DNA of 64,000 nt, taken from NCBI GenBank assembly GCA_937873095.1, contig CALMVI010000005.1:1-64000 (forward strand), given 5' to 3'. The notes under the pieces were generated by a model. That model did no database searches and was not told the DNA's origin. It saw only the letters and a list, made by a program, of their open reading frames with translations. The DNA comes from an uncultured Acetobacteraceae bacterium. Its GTDB lineage: Bacteria; Pseudomonadota; Alphaproteobacteria; Acetobacterales; Acetobacteraceae. The position numbers were made by a program, and so were the translations under genes. Below, one piece after another: positions 57,228-64,000 of this stretch. Every line of letters begins with the position of its first letter. Position 1 is the stretch's first letter.

Positions 57228-58067
57228 CTATGCGGCAGACACCGCCAAACGGTTAACGTCCGGCATGGATTGCGACAGCCTGCCGCCCAGCCGCACCGGC
57301 TCGATCCTCGCGGCCAGCCCTGTCTGGTCGGAGGTTTCGACGAACACGCCGCAGACCGTCGCCTCGCCATCGGCCGGCGCCAGCCGCTCGCCCGGCACGC
57401 GGCGCCAGAACCGCGCCGCGGCAACGCCCTTCTCCATGCCGATCACGCTGTCGTAGTCGCCGCACATGCCGGCATCGGACTGGAACGCCGTGCCGCCCGG
57501 CAGGATGTGATGGTCGGCCGAGGGGCAATGCGTGTGCGTGCCCACCACAAGGCTCATCCGACCGTCGAACGAATGCGCATACGCCATCTTCTCCGACGTT
57601 GCTTCGCCATGCAGGTCGGCCACGATCGCCTGCACCGTGCCCCCCAGCCGATGACGCCCCAGCAGTTCGGCCGTCATGCGGAACGGATCGTCGGTCAGCT
57701 CCATGAACAGCCGCCCGATGGCCTGCAGCACCAGCGCGCGACGCCCGTCGGCCAGTTCGACCAGCACCGATCCCTGGCCGGGCGTGCCGGGCGGGAAGTT
57801 CAGCGGACGGATCAGGTGCCGCTGCGTCTCGATGTAGCCGGCAAGTTCGCGGCGGTCCCAGGCGTGGTTGCCGAGCGTGAGCACGTCGGCGCCCGCCGCG
57901 AACAGCGCGTCGGCCATCGCGGGCGAGCAGCCGAAACCATGGCTCGCATTCTCCGCGTTGACGATGGCCAGATCGACACCCAGGCGTTCGCGCAGTTGCG
58001 GCAGCATCGCGCCGACCGCGTCGCGGCCGGACCGGCCGACCACGTCGCCTAGGAAGAGGATGCGCAT
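57228..58067 (-). CDS. ymdB: YmdB family metallophosphoesterase
   Basis: A 279-residue calcineurin-like phosphodiesterase of the TIGR00282 type. Metal ligands are in MRILFLGDVVGRSGRD, NAENASHGFG, LTLGNHAWD, VADLHGEATSEK and VVGTHTHCPSAD. Bacillus YmdB hydrolyses 2',3'-cyclic nucleotides and affects RNA decay and cell-fate switching. It follows fau closely, a common alphaproteobacterial arrangement. The 97 bp to the AAA+ gene downstream shows nothing notable. Confidence 0.92.
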   Translation of the reverse strand: MRILFLGDVVGRSGRDAVGAMLPQLRERLGVDLAIVNAENASHGFGCSPAMADALFAAGADVLTLGNHAWDRRELAGYIETQRHLIRPLNFPPGTPGQGSVLVELADGRRALVLQAIGRLFMELTDDPFRMTAELLGRHRLGGTVQAIVADLHGEATSEKMAYAHSFDGRMSLVVGTHTHCPSADHHILPGGTAFQSDAGMCGDYDSVIGMEKGVAAARFWRRVPGERLAPADGEATVCGVFVETSDQTGLAARIEPVRLGGRLSQSMPDVNRLAVSAA

Positions 58068-58099
58068 CGTTCTCTACATAAGCCCCGTTGGGGCGTCGC

Positions 58100-58786
58100 C
58101 TAGCAGGGCTCTGAAAAAGGCCAGGGGCGCTGCGCCTGGACCTCGCTGGGGTTTGAAACCCCAGGCCCCCAAGTTTGCTTGTCACCCCGCAATTGCGGCG
58201 CAGGCAGGCCCGCGGCGCTGGTGCGGATCACGCCCTGTTCGGTCACCACCACCGGCAGACGGCAATCATGCGGCTCCATCGGCACGCAGGCCACCTCCTG
58301 CGCAGCCAGGCCGAAGCCCGCCCGCGGACAATCCGGCAAGGCCGCCAGGGTGCGGTCGTAATAGCCGCCGCCATAGCCCAGACGCCCTCCCGCCCGGTCG
58401 AAGGCAAGCAGAGGAACAAAGATCACGTCGGGAACGTCCTGCTCGCCGTCCGGCACGGAGGTGCCGAAGCGTTCGCGGATCATGCCGCAGCCGGGCGACC
58501 ATCGCCGGAAGGTCAAGGCCGAGCCGAGCGGCGGGGTCTGCGGCAGCAGCATGCGGTGGCCGCGCGCGTGCAGGTCGGTCAGCAGCGGGCGCAGGTCGAT
58601 CTCGCCAGGCAGCGGCCAGGTCAGCGCGATGGCCGAGCCGGGCGCGAACGCGAACGCGCCGCCGATGCAGCGCGCCACCGCCCCGGACGCCTCCGGCTGG
58701 GCCGCGCGGGCCTGCCTGGCGGCCTGTCGCAGGCTCGCCTTGTCCAGGCCGGCGCCCCCGCCGCCAACGCTTTGCAGGTTCTGCAA
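58100..58786 (-). CDS. fau: 5-formyltetrahydrofolate cyclo-ligase with repeat-derived C-terminus
   Basis: A roughly 228-residue protein containing DKASLRQAARQAR, LPGEIDLRPLL and the C-terminal VPLLAFDRAGGRLGYGGGYYDRTLA signature of the family. It converts 5-formyl-THF to methenyl-THF, recycling folate. The start is uncertain: TTG 58786 is used; a longer frame to 58840 runs into 6S RNA. The last 27 or so residues (GDKQTWGPGVSNPSEVQAQR...) are encoded by a dispersed repeat element that supplies a late stop, so the native C-terminus probably ended near PQLRG. Position after zapA and 6S RNA supports identity. Confidence 0.88.
   Translation of the reverse strand: MQNLQSVGGGGAGLDKASLRQAARQARAAQPEASGAVARCIGGAFAFAPGSAIALTWPLPGEIDLRPLLTDLHARGHRMLLPQTPPLGSALTFRRWSPGCGMIRERFGTSVPDGEQDVPDVIFVPLLAFDRAGGRLGYGGGYYDRTLAALPDCPRAGFGLAAQEVACVPMEPHDCRLPVVVTEQGVIRTSAAGLPAPQLRGDKQTWGPGVSNPSEVQAQRPWPFSEPC
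58117..58180. repeat. Dispersed 3'-end element (family A, other module), inside fau
   Basis: The sequence ggccaggggcgctgcgcctg then ctggggtttgaaaccccagg matches the flhF-proximal half of 6672-6779. Here it lies inside the fau reading frame. Its ggggtttgaaacccc core resembles a tRNA T-arm but no tRNA is present. Confidence 0.8.
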
Positions 58787-58805
58787 CCGATTGGGTGCCT
58801 TCGAT

Positions 58806-58970
58806 GAAGTGCGGAGCCGCCCAAGCCGTTGGCGTCTCACCCCCCAGAGCCTGCTTGTGCAGGTGGGAACCAGATACCGCGACCAGGATCGCGACAGCGC
58901 CAGCCCCCGAGGGGTTGCTTATCGGCCCCGGGGATGAATTGCCTGACGCACCCAGCAGCTCCGCCCACCC
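58806..58970 (-). ncRNA. ssrS: 6S RNA
   Basis: The zapA-fau intergenic region is the standard place of 6S RNA in proteobacteria. Read on the minus strand, the ends can pair: gcggagc near the 5' end with gctccgc near the 3' end, and gcgtc with gacgc, closing a long stem. The middle contains CCCCGGGGCCGATAAGC, reminiscent of the E. coli CCCCUGAGCCGAUA segment, and a central unpaired region. 6S RNA mimics an open promoter and holds sigma-70 RNA polymerase in stationary phase. Ends are approximate. A TAGATA-like -10 lies at the zapA stop. Confidence 0.75.
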
Positions 58971-58973
58971 TAT

Positions 58974-59300
58974 CTAGGCCTGCTCGAGCCCCTTCGCAAT
59001 CTCCTCGGCCCGGTCGGCCAGGCGGGCCAGGCGGCGCACCGATTCGGCTTCCGCCTGCGGCAGGCGGGCGAACTCGGCCTGCAGGTTGCCGACCAGAGTC
59101 TTCATGTCGTGCAGTTCGTCCGCCATCAGCAGCGAGGCCAGCACCAGCAGCCGGCTCTCCCCGCTTTGCCCGCCAAGCGCCTTGATGCTGTCGATGCGGC
59201 TCTCGACCTCGGACGCCATCTGCATCAGATGCTCCTCCTGGCCGTCGTCGCAGCCCACTGTGTAGGCGTAGCCGTTGATCTTGACGGTGAGCTGGGCCAC
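58974..59300 (-). CDS. zapA: Cell division protein ZapA
   Basis: A 108-residue FtsZ-ring stabiliser. It has the N-terminal VKINGYAYTVGCDDGQEEHLMQMASEVESRI and a C-terminal helical coiled coil, matching ZapA (about 100-110 residues). It crosslinks FtsZ protofilaments at midcell. It lies 34 bp after a DUF4164-like gene and just upstream of 6S RNA. Confidence 0.93.
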   Translation of the reverse strand: MAQLTVKINGYAYTVGCDDGQEEHLMQMASEVESRIDSIKALGGQSGESRLLVLASLLMADELHDMKTLVGNLQAEFARLPQAEAESVRRLARLADRAEEIAKGLEQA

Positions 59301-59334
59301 GGCGGTCCCCTTCTTCGGTGAGAGCGATGTTCTA

Positions 59335-59517
59335 TCAGTCCGCCGAGTCGCGCCCGAGCACCGAGCGGAGTTCCGCGATCAGCGCGTCGAGCCGGGCCGA
59401 CAGTTCGGGTGCTGCGGGCGCCTGGCTCGGCGCGTGCCCGAAGCGGCTGGCGATGCGCTCGAGCGCCGCTTCCAGCCGGTCGGCCGCATCCGCCTTGCTC
59501 GTGCCCGCATCGGCCAT
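59335..59517 (-). CDS. Small DUF4164-like coiled-coil protein
   Basis: A 60-residue, mostly helical protein (ADAADRLEAALERIASRF; LSARLDALIAELRSVLG) directly before zapA with a GGGGGAG ribosome-binding site. Small DUF4164 proteins occupy this position in many alphaproteobacteria and are presumed to act in division. Function unproven; the short length lowers confidence. Confidence 0.6.
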   Translation of the reverse strand: MADAGTSKADAADRLEAALERIASRFGHAPSQAPAAPELSARLDALIAELRSVLGRDSAD

Positions 59518-59613
59518 GGACGCTCCCCCGAGGCATCCCGCAGCCAGGGCGAGCGCTCGTCTCCGGCTTCGAAAGGTGGTGAGAGAAAACCTGCAACGGC
59601 TTGAACGTCAAGC

Positions 59614-60018
59614 ATGAGCGCCGGCGCCGCCCGCCAGAAAGCGGTCATCGTGCATGGTCTGGCGATGGCCCGGTCGGCGCTGCAGGCCGGATGCGAGGCA
59701 GGGTGCAGGCCGGTGCTGCTGTCCGCCCCCGGCGCCGGCGCCTATGCGGGGGTGGGCTGGTGGCGCGCCCTGATGCGGCAGGCCGGGGCGGCGGACCACA
59801 TCCTCGATTGCGGGCCGGCGCCGGGGCGGGCGCTTGAAGCCTTGCGGGTCGGGCAGAAACGCCTGGTGCTGCTGGCCGAGCCCAGGATCTGGACCGACAT
59901 CGCCGAGCGGGCATGCGACTGCGGCGCGGACCTCTACCCCCTCGCCCCGCCCGCGCTCGACCTGGGGCAGCACGGCGCGCACCGCCGGTTGCTGGCCTGG
60001 CTCAACGAGCAGGACTAG
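59614..60018 (+). CDS. Conserved hypothetical next to the aldolase gene
   Basis: A 134-residue soluble protein: KAVIVHGLAMARSALQAG, PVLLSAPGAGAYAGVGWWRAL and KRLVLLAEPRIWTDIAERA. Alternating strands and helices suggest a small alpha/beta fold. No recognised catalytic motif. It is 60 bp upstream of the class I aldolase gene and may be cotranscribed. No strong ribosome-binding site precedes ATG 59614, and the start is divergent from the DUF4164 gene. Confidence 0.65.
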   Translation: MSAGAARQKAVIVHGLAMARSALQAGCEAGCRPVLLSAPGAGAYAGVGWWRALMRQAGAADHILDCGPAPGRALEALRVGQKRLVLLAEPRIWTDIAERACDCGADLYPLAPPALDLGQHGAHRRLLAWLNEQD

Positions 60019-60078
60019 GCTGCGGGTGACACGGCCCCGGCCTTCGGCTAGATGCCCCGCACCGCCGGGAGAGGTGCC

Positions 60079-61002
60079 ATGACCCCAGAAATCCGCAAGA
60101 TCATCGACTGTTACGAGAGCGACTGCCCCGGCACGAAGGGCAACCTGGTTCGCATGCTGATGCAGGGCAAGCTCGCCGGCACCGGCAAGCTGGTGATCCT
60201 GCCGGTCGACCAGGGTTTCGAGCACGGTCCGGCCCGCAGCTTCGCCCCCAACCCGCCCGCCTACGACCCGCACTACCATTTCCAGCTCGCGATCGACGCG
60301 GGCCTGTCCGCCTATGCGGCGCCGCTCGGCATGCTGGAGGCGGGTGCTGCCACCTTCGCCGGCCAGATCCCAACCATCCTGAAGCTGAACTCGTCCAACT
60401 CGCTGGCCACCGAGAAGGACCAGGCGGTCACCGGCTCGATCTCCGACGCGCTGCGGCTCGGCTGCTCCGCGGTCGGCTTCACCATTTACCCTGGCAGCGA
60501 ATACGCGTTCAAGCAGATGAACGAGCTGCGCGAGCTGTCCGAGGAGGCCAAGTCGGCCGGCCTCGCCGTCGTCGTCTGGAGCTACCCGCGCGGCCCGATG
60601 CTGGACAAGGCGGGCGAGACCGCGCTCGACATCTGCGCCTACGCCGCCCACATGGCGGCACTGATGGGCGCCCACATCATCAAGGTGAAGCCGCCCACGG
60701 AGCATCTCAGCCTGCCCGCCGCCGTGAAGGTGTACGAGGAGGAGAAGGTTCCGCGCGCCACCATGGCCGAGCGCGTGCGCCACGTGGTGCAGGCATGCTT
60801 CGCCGGCCGCCGCATCGTGGTGTTCTCAGGCGGCGAGAACAACAAGGATGCTGCCGACCTTCTGAAGACCATCCAGGGCATACGCGACGGCGGCGCCAAC
60901 GGCGCCATCATCGGCCGCAACACGTTCCAGCGCCCCAGGGCGGAGGCGCTGGACCTGCTCGCCCGGGTGATCGACATCTACGCCAAGCCGGCTACCAGCT
61001 GA
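60079..61002 (+). CDS. Class I fructose-bisphosphate aldolase (archaeal/DhnA type)
   Basis: A 307-residue Schiff-base aldolase of the DhnA family. It has ILPVDQGFEHGP, the Schiff-base region HIIKVKPP (Lys202 or Lys204) and the phosphate site VVFSGGENNKD followed by NGAIIGRNTFQRP. It cleaves fructose-1,6-bisphosphate in glycolysis or runs it in reverse for gluconeogenesis. ATG 60079 has GGGAGAGG upstream. thiE follows after 7 bp, so the two may be cotranscribed. Confidence 0.93.
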   Translation: MTPEIRKIIDCYESDCPGTKGNLVRMLMQGKLAGTGKLVILPVDQGFEHGPARSFAPNPPAYDPHYHFQLAIDAGLSAYAAPLGMLEAGAATFAGQIPTILKLNSSNSLATEKDQAVTGSISDALRLGCSAVGFTIYPGSEYAFKQMNELRELSEEAKSAGLAVVVWSYPRGPMLDKAGETALDICAYAAHMAALMGAHIIKVKPPTEHLSLPAAVKVYEEEKVPRATMAERVRHVVQACFAGRRIVVFSGGENNKDAADLLKTIQGIRDGGANGAIIGRNTFQRPRAEALDLLARVIDIYAKPATS

Positions 61003-61009
61003 CCCCACG

Positions 61010-61639
61010 ATGTCCGATCGCGACTGCCGGCTGTACCTGATCACGCCGCCGGTCCTGCCGGACGGGTTTGCAGTCCTGCTGGCGGAGGCGTTGGATGCGG
61101 GCGACGTGGGCGCGGTGCAGCTTCGACTGACCGAGGCCGACGACGATGCCGTGCGCCGCACCGCCGACCTGCTCCGCCCGGTGGCCCATGCCCGCAACGT
61201 CGCCCTGATCCTGAACAACCGGCCCGACCTGGCCGTCGAGACCGGCTGCGACGGCGCCCATGTCGGCGCCCGCGACATGCAGCCGGCGGATGCCCGCAAG
61301 CTGCTGGGCCCCGACCTGCAACTCGGCGTCTCCTGCTACGACAGCCGCGACGCCGCCCTGCGCGCCGGCGAGGCGGGTGCCGACTACGTCGCCTTCGGCG
61401 GCTTCTTCCCGAGCCAGACCAAGCAGATCAGGAGCTTTGCCGATATTGAGCTGCTCGCCTGGTGGTCCGAGCTGATGGAGCTGCCGACGGTGGCCAGCGG
61501 CGGCATCACCGCCGAAAACTGCGCGCCGCTGGTGCGCGCGGGCGCCAACTTCCTGGGCATGGTCGGCGCGGTATGGCGCCACCCCGACGGACCCGCTGCC
61601 GGCGTGCGGGCGATGAACGCCGCGATTGTTGCGGCTTGA
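61010..61639 (+). CDS. thiE: Thiamine-phosphate synthase family protein
   Basis: A 209-residue TIM-barrel protein with most ThiE blocks: LILNNRPDLAVETGCDGAHVGARDM, GVSCYDSRDAALRAGEAGADYVAFGGFFPSQTK and VASGGITAEN. ThiE joins HMP-PP and thiazole phosphate to give thiamine phosphate. The usual QLRxK diphosphate-binding Lys is replaced: the block reads VQLRLTEAD. The PT/TK loop is PSQTK. Activity should be reduced or the protein may be a ThiE-like paralogue. Located 7 bp after the aldolase gene. Confidence 0.82.
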   Translation: MSDRDCRLYLITPPVLPDGFAVLLAEALDAGDVGAVQLRLTEADDDAVRRTADLLRPVAHARNVALILNNRPDLAVETGCDGAHVGARDMQPADARKLLGPDLQLGVSCYDSRDAALRAGEAGADYVAFGGFFPSQTKQIRSFADIELLAWWSELMELPTVASGGITAENCAPLVRAGANFLGMVGAVWRHPDGPAAGVRAMNAAIVAA

Positions 61640-61697
61640 GCCGCCTCTACCTATCGTCGGCACAGAATAAGGCAGTGTCGTCGTCTGAGAGGTCCCG

Positions 61698-61982
61698 ATG
61701 AACGCGCAAGAAGCCGTTCGAACCGCGAAGGGCTACATCCTGGAGATGTTTGCGGAGGAAGGAGTCACAAACCTCGGTCTGGAAGAGATCGAGTTCGATG
61801 AACAAAGCGGCGCCTGGCTGGTGACCATCGGTTTTTCCCGCCCTTGGAACACATCGGACAATCCGTTCTCGATCGTCGGCAGGGACGGACGGAAATTGGC
61901 TGACCGTTCCTACAAATCCGTGCGCATCGACGACGGCACGCGCGCAGTTCTTTCGGTCCGCAATCGGGAGGTTGCGCTGTGA
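61698..61982 (+). CDS. Small protein paired with a PIN-domain gene
   Basis: A 94-residue alpha+beta protein (AVRTAKGYILEMFAEEGVTNLGLEEIEFDEQSGAWLVTIGFSRPWN) with a GAGAGG ribosome-binding site. Its stop is immediately followed by the ATG of the PIN gene, so they are translationally coupled. Base composition is lower in G+C than neighbours, suggesting transfer. It could be an antitoxin or accessory of the PIN protein; there is no DNA-binding fold visible. Confidence 0.75.
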   Translation: MNAQEAVRTAKGYILEMFAEEGVTNLGLEEIEFDEQSGAWLVTIGFSRPWNTSDNPFSIVGRDGRKLADRSYKSVRIDDGTRAVLSVRNREVAL

Positions 61983-62456
61983 ATGGCCGAGAAGCTTCTG
62001 CTCGACGCGAACCTCGCCATTCTCCTTGCAGTCGGGCAATGCAATCGGAACACCATCGCCGCGCATAAAAGGCTTCGAGCGTTCGATACCACAGATTACG
62101 ACGTTCTGCTGCGTTTGATATCGCGTGCATCCGGCCTGGTTTTCACGCCGAATGTTCTGACCGAAACGTCAAACCTGGCTCGCTACATGGCACAGCCTGC
62201 CAGGTCGGAGGTTGCGGCAACCTTGGCAAGTCTGACAGCCGCGGCTGAGGAAACCTACGTCCAGAGCCGAAAGGCAGTAGGCAGGACAGAGTATCTGCGG
62301 CTTGGACTGACCGACGCTGTCCTGCTGCAGCTCGGGTCTGACGGTCTGACGCTTCTCACGGTTGATTTCGAACTGTATTTGGCCGCGATTGGCTCCGGCT
62401 ACAAAGCCGTGAACTTCAATCACGTCCGAGAGGCTGCGCGGCCCGATTTCGCGTAG
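61983..62456 (+). CDS. PIN-domain protein (putative RNase toxin)
   Basis: The 157-residue protein has the PIN acidic set: Asp8 in LLLDANLAIL, Glu61 in FTPNVLTETSNLA, Asp111 in LGLTDAVLLQLG and Asp128 in LLTVDFELYL. PIN toxins of VapC type are Mg2+-dependent RNases. Here the partner is an upstream 94-residue protein not resembling VapB. The start ATG touches the partner's TGA. Lower G+C than the flanking thiE and bioF genes. Toxin activity is inferred from motif and operon layout. Confidence 0.8.
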   Translation: MAEKLLLDANLAILLAVGQCNRNTIAAHKRLRAFDTTDYDVLLRLISRASGLVFTPNVLTETSNLARYMAQPARSEVAATLASLTAAAEETYVQSRKAVGRTEYLRLGLTDAVLLQLGSDGLTLLTVDFELYLAAIGSGYKAVNFNHVREAARPDFA

Positions 62457-62493
62457 CCAGTCACAGACCCGATAGCCAGGCAGCAAACCGAAC

Positions 62494-63648
62494 ATGTCCC
62501 GCTTCGACGCCGATTTCACCGAAGCCTTGACCAGCCTGTCCGGCCGTGGCCTGCGGCGCACGGCGCGCATGCTGCCCGCCGCCCTGCTCAACGTCTCCGG
62601 CAACGACTATCTCGGCCTGTCGCAACACCCTCTGCTGGCCGCGCGGGCGCAGGCGTGGACCGCGTCCCACGGCACCGGCGCCGGTGCGTCCCGCCTGGTC
62701 AGCGGCACGCTCGACCTGCACGAGCGCGTGGAGAGCAGGCTCGCCACGCTCAAGCACACCGAGGCCGCCCTGCTTTTCGCGTCGGGCTGGCAGGCCAACG
62801 CCTCGGTGCTCGCCAGCCTGCTGCGCCTGCCCGGGCCGCCGGCGCTCGCGTTCTGCGACGCGCTGAACCACGCGAGCCTGAACCACGGCTGCCATGCCGC
62901 CGGCGTCGCGCGGATAAAATTCCGCCACAACGACATGGACCACCTGGCCACCCTGCTGGACGCGCACAGGGGCCATCCCGGACGCCGCTTCATCGTCACC
63001 GAAAGCGTGTTCTCCATGGATGGCGACCAGGCCGACCTGCTTGCGCTGCGCGATCTTGCCGACCGCCACGACGCCTTCTTGTACCTGGACGAGGCGCACG
63101 CCACCGGCGTCTTCGGCCCGCACGGCATGGGTCTCTCCACCACCATCCCGGGCGGCGTCGACCTCGCCATGGGCACGTTCAGCAAGGCGCTCGGCGGTTT
63201 CGGGGCCTACGTCGCCGGCAGCCGGCCGCTCTGCGACTGGCTGGTCAACCGTGCGTCCGGCTTCATCCACACCACCGCCCTGCCCCCGCCCGTGCTCGGC
63301 GCCATCGACGCCGCCCTGGACCTGGTTCCCACGCTGCACGCCGAACGCAGCCGGGTGCTCGCCCATGCCGACACGCTGCGCGCCACGCTGGCCGCGCTCG
63401 GCATCGACCACGGCCGGTCCACCACCCAGATCGTCCCCGCCATCGTGGGCACCGAACAGGCGGCTCTCGACCTCTCCGCCGCCCTGCGTGCGCGGGGCAT
63501 CCTCGCGGTCGCCATTCGCCCGCCCACCGTTCCGCCGGGCACCAGCCGCCTGCGCCTCACGCCCTCGGCCACCCACACCGATGCCGACATCGCCCGCCTC
63601 ACCGCCGCCCTGGCGGATGCCTGGCCGGCACGCGCCCGGGCCGCCTGA
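62494..63648 (+). CDS. bioF: 8-amino-7-oxononanoate synthase
   Basis: A 384-residue PLP enzyme that joins pimeloyl-ACP and alanine in biotin synthesis. Blocks: NDYLGLSQHP, GTGAGASRLVSGT, the substrate stretch ESVFSMDGDQADL, LDEAHATGVFG and the PLP Lys231 in GTFSKALGGFG. Length and motifs are normal. The stop overlaps the bioD start by one base (TGATG), an operon that continues beyond the window. Confidence 0.95.
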   Translation: MSRFDADFTEALTSLSGRGLRRTARMLPAALLNVSGNDYLGLSQHPLLAARAQAWTASHGTGAGASRLVSGTLDLHERVESRLATLKHTEAALLFASGWQANASVLASLLRLPGPPALAFCDALNHASLNHGCHAAGVARIKFRHNDMDHLATLLDAHRGHPGRRFIVTESVFSMDGDQADLLALRDLADRHDAFLYLDEAHATGVFGPHGMGLSTTIPGGVDLAMGTFSKALGGFGAYVAGSRPLCDWLVNRASGFIHTTALPPPVLGAIDAALDLVPTLHAERSRVLAHADTLRATLAALGIDHGRSTTQIVPAIVGTEQAALDLSAALRARGILAVAIRPPTVPPGTSRLRLTPSATHTDADIARLTAALADAWPARARAA

Positions 63649-64000
63649 TGCCACGCGCGGGCGTGTTCGTCAGCGGCACCGATACCGGCATCGGCAAGAC
63701 CCTGGTCGCCGCCTGCCTGGTGCATCGGTGGCGCGCCGATTACTGGAAACCGGTGCAGACCGGCCTGGCGCAGGATACCGGCGACAGCGAGACGGTTGCG
63801 GCCCTGGCCGGCGGGCAAGGCCGCATCGTCCCGCCGCGTCACGTGTTCCAGGCGCCGCTGTCGCCCGAGGCGGCGGCGGTGCAAGAAGGCCGGCAGGTCG
63901 GGCTGGACGATTTCGCGCTTCCCCCCGGCCGCGCGCCGATCGTCGTCGAGGGCGCGGGCGGCGTCCTCGTCCCGCTCGGCGGAGGGGCCACGATGGCCGA
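63648..64000 (+). CDS. bioD: Dethiobiotin synthetase, partial
   Basis: 117 complete codons before the window ends. MPRAGVFVSGTDTGIGKTLVAACLVH contains the P-loop GTDTGIGKT, then YWKPVQTGL, and VVEGAGGVLVPL is the EGAGG motif. BioD closes the ureido ring of dethiobiotin. ATG 63648 is coupled to the bioF stop. The full protein is about 210-225 residues, so roughly half is missing. Confidence 0.93.
   Translation, partial: MPRAGVFVSGTDTGIGKTLVAACLVHRWRADYWKPVQTGLAQDTGDSETVAALAGGQGRIVPPRHVFQAPLSPEAAAVQEGRQVGLDDFALPPGRAPIVVEGAGGVLVPLGGGATMA

Overview
The window is a high-GC alphaproteobacterial chromosome segment, most likely from Rhodospirillales/Acetobacteraceae. This placement rests on gene content and order and was not tested by any search. 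The supporting orders are dapA-smpB, the minus-strand run holB-metG-tatD-MBL hydrolase, and DUF4164-zapA-6S RNA-fau-ymdB. Other support comes from a bc1 complex next to mtnP, an oxygen-dependent HemF, an NAD-type isocitrate dehydrogenase, a PEP-CTERM protein and a CheB/CheR/HWE-kinase sensor. No tRNA, rRNA, CRISPR array, phage or intact insertion sequence was seen.

1-9.9 kb: the 5' part of an OpgC-type membrane protein faces away from a CheB-CheR-PAS-HWE kinase and its overlapping response regulator. Then come flhG/flhF, and a petB-petC-mtnP operon with no Rieske gene in front of petB. 9.9-20.9 kb: hemF, a di-iron fatty acid hydroxylase family protein, a PEP-CTERM secreted protein, a CNNM/CorC transporter, a three-gene operon (degenerate RibB homologue, alpha/beta hydrolase, DUF3108 protein), an enoyl-CoA hydratase/nitronate monooxygenase pair, a MATE exporter and a DUF29 protein. 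21-25.2 kb: cytochrome P450, a secreted protein of unknown role, and typA.

25.2-32.2 kb is the accessory part. It holds a stand-alone EndoU nuclease toxin domain with a MafI-like immunity protein, a chromosomal TraT-like lipoprotein with a His-rich insert, two unrecognised exported or membrane proteins, and a 919-residue winged-helix/Ser-Thr kinase/TM/TPR fusion. The G+C content of the fusion gene drops sharply just after its membrane segment. Two copies of a short dispersed repeat lie near the edges of this segment, and one of them supplies the stop codon of the kinase gene.

32.4-46 kb: an AraC regulator, dapA-smpB, isocitrate dehydrogenase, msrA and katG (with an OxyR-like site), a SDR/XRE divergent pair, an ABC exporter, a YghU-type glutathione protein and a secreted PQQ-like beta-propeller. 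46-59.5 kb: an MBL hydrolase, tatD, metG, holB and a GH15 glucoamylase-like enzyme on one strand; a DEAD-box helicase and a Fe-S 5-methyluridine methyltransferase on the other; an AAA+ ATPase with an N-terminal MshEN-like (c-di-GMP-binding type) domain; then ymdB, fau, 6S RNA, zapA and a DUF4164 protein. 59.6-64 kb: a conserved hypothetical, class I aldolase, thiE, a lower-GC two-gene module with a PIN-domain protein, bioF and the start of bioD.

A recurring feature is a set of short GC-rich or palindromic elements at gene 3' ends (6672-6779, 14453-14578, 18966-19018, 32349-32407, 35186-35284, 58117-58180). They sit where terminators are expected, and one has become the C-terminal coding sequence of fau. 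Several starts are GTG or TTG and were chosen from ribosome-binding sites or overlap with neighbours.
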